Origin: Ectocarpus siliculosus
Lineage: Eukaryota > Sar > Phaeophyceae > Ectocarpales > Ectocarpaceae
Length of the DNA stretch: 27,547 bases
Assembly (NCBI GenBank): GCA_000310025.1
Contig: FN648484.1
Span: forward strand, 1-27,547
Direction: 5' to 3'
Positions within the stretch are counted from its first letter, which is position 1; every line of letters begins with the position of its first letter. The position numbers were made by a program, and so were the translations under genes. Below are positions 17,236-26,400 of this stretch, piece by piece. The notes beneath the pieces were generated by a model. It ran no database searches, had not been told where the DNA came from, and saw only the letters and a list, made by a program, of their open reading frames with translations.

Positions 17236-18247
17236 CGGGCAGTCCTAGCACGACCAAAATCGACCCGCTCCGTCCGTACACGCTCTCGTTGTTTTCCTTC
17301 CCAGTCGGTTCCTCGCTTTCTCCCTCGTTGCACTTAGGTTCTTGGTCTGAAAATTCTCGCGCCGAAGGGTCAAACCAGCCCACTCAGCTCGTCACCACCT
17401 GTTCCCTCCTCCCCTTTGATGGCGAAGCCAGGTTACGGAGACAGTACAGCTCCCTCTAGCAAACCTAGGGCCGTGTACATAGTGCCCGTCCACCTTTCTT
17501 TCTGATGGCGTCTGCCTCCGCGCACAAAACTGAGATGGACATTGCTGTATACACCGACGGCCATGAGGCCCGCGCATCTGCATTTTTGTACCTGACGCAC
17601 CAGTGCCGACCCAACTCTACCACTATGCACGCCTCGCGGCGGGTGCGCCGCAGCAAAAAGGTATCGGTCCCTTGAGGGTGAGTCTAGCCATGCTCGCCAG
17701 AAAGACCCCCCCCCCTCGCTATGGGCCATGCCTAAGCATAAGCCTTGCCGAGGCAGCGAGGGGAAGAAGGAATTATAATAGGGTGTTTGCGGTCGGGTCT
17801 TCGATGTTGGTCTTCAGTAAGTTCGAAATCAAGATCTGATTAGATTGCAGATTCCAACACCGCGTGCGAAGACCGGATTGCCTCTCCATGCTCTCTTTAG
17901 CTTTTGAGCAGTGTCATACAATATATGTATATGTATCATTTCGCCTGTTTTTGTGCTTCGGGACATATTTCGCCGGCGTAAGTCAATCTTTTCTCACGGT
18001 CCTTTCTCATGGGCACGCACGAGGGTGGTCGGTACATTACCGCGCACGCCCGAGGACCGTAACCAACCCTTGGCGCGTGTGCTTGACGCCCAAAGTTGAA
18101 AAAACTGGCTCTATACCGCGGGGACGTGTTCCGCAGGAAGAAAGCCTTCCCAAGAAATACAAAAACATTTACTGCTTTCGAAAAAACAGAAGAATTAGAG
18201 CACACAAGTCCCACAGAGCATGGGCAGCACCACGGTACTACCGTTGT

Positions 18248-18634
18248 ACACAAGAGCAAGTGATCAACGCAGCGGATTACAGCAGCAGCAGTAGGACCTG
18301 CATCAAAGACGCCGCTAAAACACACACGAATTAACGTACACGCGAACAGTGGTCGCAGCAGCAGGAGGAGGACCTGCAGCAAAGATGCCACTAAGGCACA
18401 CACAAACTAACGTACACGCGAACAGCAACACCGTATGACTACACAAGAGCGAGTGGTCTTACGCAGCGGATTTAAGCAGCAGCAGGGCCTGCAACAAAGA
18501 CGCCGCTAAAGCACACACACACTTACATACACCCGAACAGCAGTCGCATCAGCAGCAGGACGACAGCATGGAGGACTTGCAAGAAAGACGCCGCTGCAGC
18601 ACACACGAACTCACGTACAGGCGAACAGCAGTCT
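18248..18634 (+). repeat. Imperfect minisatellite array, four CTGCA..AAAGACGCCGCTAA units
   Basis: Core units start near 18294, 18369, 18485 and 18572. Each has a RCCTGCANCAAAGA core, then YGCCRCTAA, ACACACRMACT, ACGTACACGCGAACAG and a (CAG)n-like stretch. Units 1 and 3 are preceded by a shared ACACAAGAGC block and CGCAGCGGATT (about 18248 and 18439), so the array also has a higher-order repeat of about 190 bp. Confidence 0.75.
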
Positions 18635-19866
18635 GTGAGAAACAAAAAAATACACCGCCCATGGAGCAAGTTCCACACAAATTCTACACGTTTGTATTGA
18701 TTTCCTAAAGAGCTTTAAGTCCTGGAATTCGTTGCATCTTCATGTTCTAGAGAAGAAATAGATCGTGACACCATTTGTTAAATGCCGAGGATCTACTGCC
18801 GTGTCTTTGCAGGCAGGAGGTTGGTCCCCATTTGTCCGATCACCGATGATGCCATCAGCGGTGGTAGTAGTAAGCAGTCTGTCAGGAATACAGGAAGGCA
18901 TCACAACATACATAGCGATGTGTGTAGTACGTTCAAAAAAGTGGAGTTCCGCTCGAGTTATTGGTTGTGTGAACTGTTCGCCCTTCGTTCCGAATATTCA
19001 TTTCGGAGTGAACCTTTCCAGGTTGTTGGTGAACCTTTCGCCCTTGCTTGAGGTTGAATCTTTGAAGCTCACACAAAATGAGGAATACGTTGTTTGTGAA
19101 TAATGCCGCTCCCATACGTCTGTAGCTGAAATGAAGTTGATGCAGCCTTGTAGGTATGTATGCATATTATTCTACATGTAACGACACGCTTGCCCTTTTC
19201 GGTTCTTCTGCTCATGACGTTCGTTCAGATATGCACCGAGGAACTAACCCACGTTTCGCCTGTGATGCAGAACCACGAGACTATTGCTGCCGTGCGCCGC
19301 CAAACCTCCTTCCATAAAAAAAGCCATCTACCTCTGGGGAGATCTCTAATGCTTTTGCCTTTTACCTAACATGCTATAATAGTTGGCTCGATCTATCGCG
19401 CGCAAAGAACACGAAAGAGGAACAACACTGAGACTGCTGTGTACCACGCCCTTGCTGGTATGTGGCTCCTGCTATGTACATTTGCTGGGCACACACGCCC
19501 CACATCACACTCTCACTCAGATCGCGCGGATGCAAAGGCCGATCCCCACGGAACCTGTTGGATATGTCTCTCCTTGTGGAAACAGGCTTACCTACAAGAC
19601 GGTTTTGTTTTTCGCCGAGCAGTTTGCATCTACGTACGAGAGTCCCTCTTGCGACCAAAAAGAACGACAACGATAAAGGCGGAGAAGAAAATAATAAGTT
19701 CCTGTGAGGCCGTTCTCCTGCGTGGCCCCGGCTGATGCGCCCAGAAAACACCGAAGTGTATGTACACAGCAGTAGGGGTCCCGGTAGTGCCGGCCGGTAT
19801 GCGTATTTGCCCGCCAGATTCACAGGCACTTATATTATACCAGACACCCCCGGTACTATTCAGAGA

Positions 19867-19909
19867 ATTGTTGTTGTTGTTGTTGTTGTTGTTGTCTTCA
19901 CATTAAAAA
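19867..19909 (+). repeat. (TTG)n followed by TCTTCACATTAAA, copy 2
   Basis: GAATTG(TTG)n TCTTCACATTAAA is the same junction as at 14474-14506, with a longer TTG run. The sequences further out differ, so only the repeat end is shared. Confidence 0.55.
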
Positions 19910-20274
19910 CCGTTCGGATGAGACAACTTTGAATATACATTCGTCCATGTCATGCGATTTCACTGGCACCAGCGGCACAGCAGTTCAATCGGCCCTATTG
20001 AGGGCCCGCCACTTTATTGACTGGCGTCCACAACACAAAAAATGAGGCGACCACGCACGAACACGCAGCAGACACAGTGTCTGGTGAAGCGTGGTGTGCA
20101 AGTTTGGCAACGTTTGGCTCCGCACTGCCAGCATCAAAACGCGCGTATTTTAGTGGTGTTTGCTTTGTTCATCACAAGTTCACAAGAGTGCGGGGGCGGG
20201 GACTTCTGCCAGTGTTACTAATGACCGGCCATTGCCTATTTTGTCGTGCATGTTTTGTCTTTGTTGTTGATCAG

Positions 20275-20420
20275 GGTGTGGCGGCGACTTACGCCAACTA
20301 CGGGGGCCTGGTGGCCAGGCGTCCGCTACCCCTCTTCCTCCTCGGGCTTGTGCTGGCTACCGTCGCGTGCGTGGGCCTGATCAACCTGCAGACCACCAAT
20401 GACGTGCTCTCAATCTGGAT
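20275..20420 (+). CDS. RND protein exon with first membrane segment
   Basis: The acceptor is TTGTTGTTGATCAG/GGTGTGG (AG at 20273-20274) and the donor is CTGGAT/GTGAGTC (end 20420, phase 2). It encodes GVAATYANYGGLVARRP, a 20-residue hydrophobic segment, then INLQTTNDVLSIWM. The short basic stretch (ARRP) before the segment suggests a cytoplasmic N-terminus. No ATG is needed here; the start lies in an unseen upstream exon. Confidence 0.85.
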
Positions 20421-20423
20421 GTG

Positions 20424-20459
<36 letters not shown>

Positions 20460-23400
20460 CCCCCCCTCTCCCCCTCTCTCTTGAAACTCTCACCCCAACT
20501 CCGCGCAGCTGCTTCATGGCGGATAGGCCAGGTTGAACGAGTTGAAAGAGGAGGGTACGAGCTTATCAAGCAAACTTTGACCCCTTTCTCTCTTTTGTTG
20601 GTCTCGTCTCTTGTCGTGTCGAACCGACCGACCCGCCGACCGACTGACCCCAGGTACAGGGGGACCAGGCTCGACGGCGAGAAAGAGTTTTACGAAACCT
20701 ACTTCGGCGGGGACACTCGGGCAGAAAACGTGATGATTTCCGCGGATGACGGCGGGAACGCCGCCACCCTTCTTGGGTTGCAGGCCATGCAGGAGGTGGG
20801 ACACGTTAAAAACAAAGAAAAAATATAACGCTTGGCTCGAGCTCTCGCTTGCGGAGGGGATTCAGCAGCTTCGCCGCCCATGTGTACACATGACGTCTGT
20901 TCGCGGAGGGAATTCAGCTGTGCCGCGCACGTGTACACATGGCGTCTGTTTTCACAATATACAGGGGTCGCCATTGGGATGTTCACTTTTGCATCTGGGT
21001 GGTCCTCATGTTGTGTGTAGTAAAAAGTTGTTCATGCGTATTGCCGCGCCGACGTCGGTTGACAACATAGGGGCGCCATTGGGATGTTCAGTTTTGCACC
21101 CGGTGCTTATGATTTTAAACTGAGTCTGTCGTTTTGCCACTGACGTCGTTTGGCAATACAGGGGCGCCATTGGGATGTTCCCTTGCATCCGATTCTTGCA
21201 TTTTGAAACAGAGCTTGTTGTTTTATAAGTTGGTTGTCTGTCGGTTTGCCGTCGACGATGCCCACGAACACGGACGAACAGGCGGTCTCGTCGCTCATCC
21301 CGGGGGGCGACAGTGAGATCACGTACGAGCGCAGCGGGGAGACCTACGGGGTGGCCGACACCTGCCAGTCGGCCACCGTCCCGTCCTACTTCAGGCCCTA
21401 CAACAACACGGCCGAGTCGCCCTTCGACTGGGCGTTGACTGGGGCCTTCATGTCCTACGGCTACCGGTGAGTTGGAGTGACGTCTGCGTGCCGCTGATAG
21501 CTACTTCGCGTGCTTGCCGCAGACGTCGGAGGATTGGAGGAAAGGGAGGGGCTGGGGGTTGGGGGGGTAGAGCACACGTCGTTCTGTCATTGGCTTGAAA
21601 TCGGGCGGGCCTCGTGAAATAGCTTTTGCGTGCCCTGCGTCTGGTTGCTATTGAGTAACACTAGCGTGCATCGAATGAAATTGATTTGTCTGCGTGTTCG
21701 TGTCCATTGTTGGAATTCACGACCACCCCCCCCCCCCCCCCCCCCACTACCTTCCTAGCCCATGCACACCAAGACACACCCCATTGAAGCCCCCCCCCCC
21801 CCCTTTGGGTTTTCGTCGCGTGGCAACGACGTTGTAAAACAAACCCCCCACTCGGTGTTTGCCATCGGGATTGGGTTTTCGTCGCTTGGCAACGACGTCG
21901 TAAAACAAGCCAATTCACTTCGTGAACTCGGCAACCAGGTTACCGTCTTTTTTTTTTACCTCTGGTTTTTTTTTTGGCGGTAACCATAATGGTGGTCGAG
22001 TAGATCATGTTGTGCGGGGTCGAGAAACCTCACTCCGCGCAACGGGGGATGATCGCACCACGTTGTGTTAAAATGGTCAAGCTTCCTCGAGGCAGTTACA
22101 CAGTGCTAATAACTGTCTCTGGAAGTGAAAGCACCAGAAAATAAATTAAGTCATACGTAGCTGTCATCCGTACGCAAGGAAGTAAGCACAAGATGCCGAA
22201 CACCCTTAGCAGGATGCAGCTCACCCTTCATGCGACTCGCCAAATACCTCACGGCGCTTCGCGCTTGGTGATGTGAGAGCCTGGTCCGGTGAGAACCCGG
22301 CGTGCTCCGTCCCGGCTTTGTAGGGATGCGAGGTCAATGGTCAAACGACTACGGCATGCACGACTATGAGTACACCCCCCCCCCCCCCCCCCTGCTGGTG
22401 TGCGTGGCCCCGCTGCACTCAGGGAGGTGTACCTCTGTGCCAAGGAAGGGGTGGGTCCAATTCCTCTGCCCGCGGAAGACCTCCCCGCAGGGTGGGGGAT
22501 CGATAGGTTCCCGTGCTCGAGGCTGTCCCCGCTCGACTGCTTCCAGGAGGGAGGTTACGACTGTGAGTTCTTGTAGCAGATGCTTGCTTTTGGTGTGTTC
22601 GGCTACCGTTAGATAACACACCCCCTGGACCGATTTTCAAAGCTCGACTACCCCACTACGAAGATGGTGATACCAAGATCAAACGATACCTTTGCGGAAG
22701 CTTTGGGTGCGACCGGTTCAATTTGCTGGTTTATTTTGGCACCTTCGCGTTTTTTTATCGCTGCAGGGTAGTCGAAGCTTGACAATCGGTCCAGGGGGTG
22801 TGGTACCTTTCGCACCCGACGGTGATGTTGTAGGTGTGCCCTGGAAACCAGTTTTATGTACCGCCCTGGGTTCAATCAATAACGTCGGAGTTACGGTATT
22901 TGCGGTTCGGTTCCCTCGAGATCGTTTTGCCCCGAAACCAATTTTTTCATGTGTGCTGAGAAAGACGCATGAGTTTTTTTCTCACGCCCTACAGCAGTGG
23001 CGTAGGTGTCTTACAGCGGGGGGTGTTATGGTATTTAGCGGCTCTTGGAGGCTGCTGAATGAAATAGATTTCCCTGTGCAAATATTCCTATGAAGTAGAC
23101 GAAGGCATAGCCCCTCCGTGTTTGGGCGATGGTACAGCACTCCCCTGCTCCCGATCCCAACCCCCTTGCCTCACAGGAAGACGTTTCATGTGGTGGGATA
23201 TCGTCCGGTCGATTTTTTTCATGGTGTAGAGTAGAAGCGACGCCTGCGGGTTGGCTGTGTCGGCCATGGTGTTTTTTCTGGACACGTGTATCGCACGCCG
23301 TCGCTAATGCTGCAACTCACCGTCTGTCAAAGGTCGACCGCACGTTGGCTCATGTCTAATAAATATTTCTGGTGCCTGCCGTGTTTGCGTCCTCCGGTCC

Positions 23401-26400
23401 CTCTTACCCCTCCTACAAAAAATCAGACCCCGAGGCGTTGCAGCAGCTGGACCTGGTGTCGACGTTCGTGCGCTTCAACAACGAAACCGTCACCGGTGAG
23501 AGAGCGAGCGACCTCCACAGTATTGAGTCAGTCAATCAGTCCAGCGGCGCGTAGCTCGTGTCAGCGTTTCGAGAGAAATCGTGCGCCGCGGAGCAGAACG
23601 AGCATCGGCCCCTCCAATAGTAGCGCTTGTACCGTTCACTTCCAGCCGGGCCCACTTGTCGTAAAGCTTGTAGTAGTCGGTGGTGCCGTTGTCGACTGAT
23701 CGGGGATGCCCCCGGACGTGTAGACGCCCATCAACGGCGCCAGGCTTTTTGTCGTGTGTCGGTCACCTCGCTTTTCTAGAAGTCACCGTGCGGCGAGGAC
23801 GGAAGCCTCTTTCTCTTTTTTTCGCGCGTGTGCCTCGTTCTTATTTCGTCTCGAGTGGCTTTTGACAGCAGCAGTAGCATCAGCGGGGGCCGAAACGGTC
23901 AAGTTATGCCTTCCTCCTCGCTGGTTTATGAAGCGGCTCTTGCACGTGTGTGTGTGTGTGTGTGTCTGGGTGTGTCTGTATTGTTGGCATCGACCGGGCT
24001 GACCGATGGAAAGACGACAGTGCCAGCGGGTGCAATCAAGGACCCTGGGAAGGGGGGCAAAGTTCGAAAAATGCGCATTCCAAAATGGATCATCTGTCTA
24101 CAATTCCTTTCACAGAGACGCGCACTGCCCTCGTGTGTGTGTGTCGTTTGTTTTCGCCTTTCCCTTTTCCTTTCCTTAGCCGAGTGCGTCCAAGACTTCG
24201 GCGACGTCGTCTCGGCGCTCCAAGTGTTCAATGGCGGGACGGAGGAAGAGGCGGCGGCGGCCAGCGCGGCGGCCACTGCACAGCTCACCCTTGTCATCGA
24301 CGCGTTCTTCAGCTGGGGGTACGGACGTTTTATCGTTTTATCATGTCTAAGCAAGCATTGACTACATGCACCCCCCGCCGAGTCATGCAAAGCATAAGAG
24401 TACGCTCCCCCCCCCCCCCCCGAGTCCTTGGGGCGCGGAGCTCTTGCATATACGTCCATATTTACCGTCGTCATTGCCCGAACAGTCACATCAGTGTCAC
24501 CGCTGCCTGCCTACAGAAGACGGCAACCATCGTGAAGTGATGTTGGAACGCCACCGTCGTGGCCCCTTCGTGACTCACTTCAACCGACCTTCAACCGACC
24601 TTCAAGGGACCCAACACCCTGTGTGGTACACATTTGATGTAATAGGGTAGCGTCGGCGGAACTTGGGTAAGTTTTTTTTTTTGTTAGTTTCTCAGCAAGC
24701 TCCAGAGGCACACACATCTTTTTTCGACATCACTCTCTTCGTCAAATCTTCGGTCGGGGCAGTTGGTTGCAGTACTCCCGCTGCTCTAATTGAAGCACGA
24801 GGTTTTACCTTTTTTCGTCTTATTACTATGGAAACGACCTCAAAAAAACATCATCGCTTGGAGGCAGATGACCATTGAAAAGAAGGTGGCAATCCCCCCG
24901 ATTCCCTCTCTTCACGGGTAAACGGATTTCCGTCTCCTATGTCCAATAATTGTATGCTGTGCTGTGCTATGCTGTGCTTTGGTCGGCAAACAGGTACCAC
25001 TGGCGCCTCCCCTACACGGAGATGACGGAGGACGAGATCGTCGCCCACCTTCAGGCGGCCAGGGAATTCACCTCCTCCGACGCCGACCCCACCGACTGCA
25101 TCGCCACCGCGGTCGCGGGGGGGAGCCCGGCGTGCTGCCTGAGCTGGGCGGCTACGAAGCTGGAGACCGACCTCATCTTCGCCGGGGTGGACGACAGCGA
25201 TGGGTCCATCAAGGTGTTTGTTTGTGTCTTTGTTTGCTTGCCGGTAGATGTAGGTTAGGTGGTGATGAAGTATCTACGCTTGTTTTGGCGTGGAAACGAA
25301 GCTTGGGACGTTTTGTTTGTCGTTCATGCCTGTAGATGTCGGTCAGGTAAGAAGTATCTCAGCGTGTTTGGCGTGGTGGCGTGGAACTAAAGCTTGCATG
25401 TATCTCCGTAGATTATGTTTCATGTGCATCTCCGTAGATCTCTCTCTCTGTCTCTCTCTTTGTCACCCACATGGCACACGTGTCGAAGTCTCCCCTTTGT
25501 GTGCGGTGGAATTGGTGCAGACACGGTGCCAGATCAGGCGGGCTATTGACGGGTCACATGCTCTTTTTGACACCCGTCGCTTGCTGCGTTCTCGTCTGGT
25601 GAATTTTTCTGTCGTTGCGCGTTGTGTGGCATTTCCGCAGTACCTCATGACAACCCAGGCAAACTTCCCCATCAACCACCCGGCGTGGATCAGCACGATG
25701 GAAGCCAGAGGGGTCACGACCGAGGAGGGCAGAGAGGCAATTGCCCTGTGAGTGTGTGCGTGTTTTCTTAATTAGCTTGGACCGCTCTAACCGGCTGACC
25801 ATTGACAAGACGTCGGTCAGTCTTGTTATAGTGTGTGTTTGTGCGTTGTTTCCCGACAACCAACGAAGCACCAAATATTTCGTTTCGATTTGTTTCGTTT
25901 CCCTTCCCGCCGCGCGTGTGCACGCGCTGTTCCCGCACGCGATGACCTGTCTTTTCGTTGTGGACGGAGAGCTGTTCCACGATGATGGCTTTGTTGGGGT
26001 TGTCTTTCTTGCTCCTGTTGTTGTTGTTGTTGTTGTTTCTGTATTTTCTGTTTTTGCCGGTGGGTAAATGTTGCAGTGTTTGGTGGTGGTGATGTTGATG
26101 TTGGTTTTTGTGAAAGTCACAGTGATGAAGCTATGCTTGCTTTTCAGGCGCGATCGCTGCTTTGTAGTATACCTACCCGCCGGGAAGAGTACAAAAATGA
26201 AATTAATTTCCTCTTAAGAATCCCAGCGGGTTGGGTGCCCGCGCTACAGCCTGTTGGTGTGGTTGTTCGTATCATGGCAGCATTGAGACTTGTCTGTGTA
26301 TACCCGTCGTTTCCTTTGAGATAAAACCACGAGAGAACGGTAGGTGTGTACTTCAAATAGTCTTCGAACGTGCAAGGCAAGACCAAAATGCTCTGGCCTG

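Noticed and set aside
17074-17459. Ala/Pro/Arg-rich frames on both strands
   Set aside because: They are produced by the 15-bp GC-rich minisatellite; similar frames are open on both strands, so openness is not evidence of coding.
18248-18634. Possible CRISPR array
   Set aside because: Units vary in length and sequence, spacers are themselves similar, and the context is a spliced eukaryotic genome.
23926-24489. 187-codon minus-strand open frame
   Set aside because: It is antisense to the AECVQDF exon of the RND gene, and its ends are (GT)n and C-run translations.
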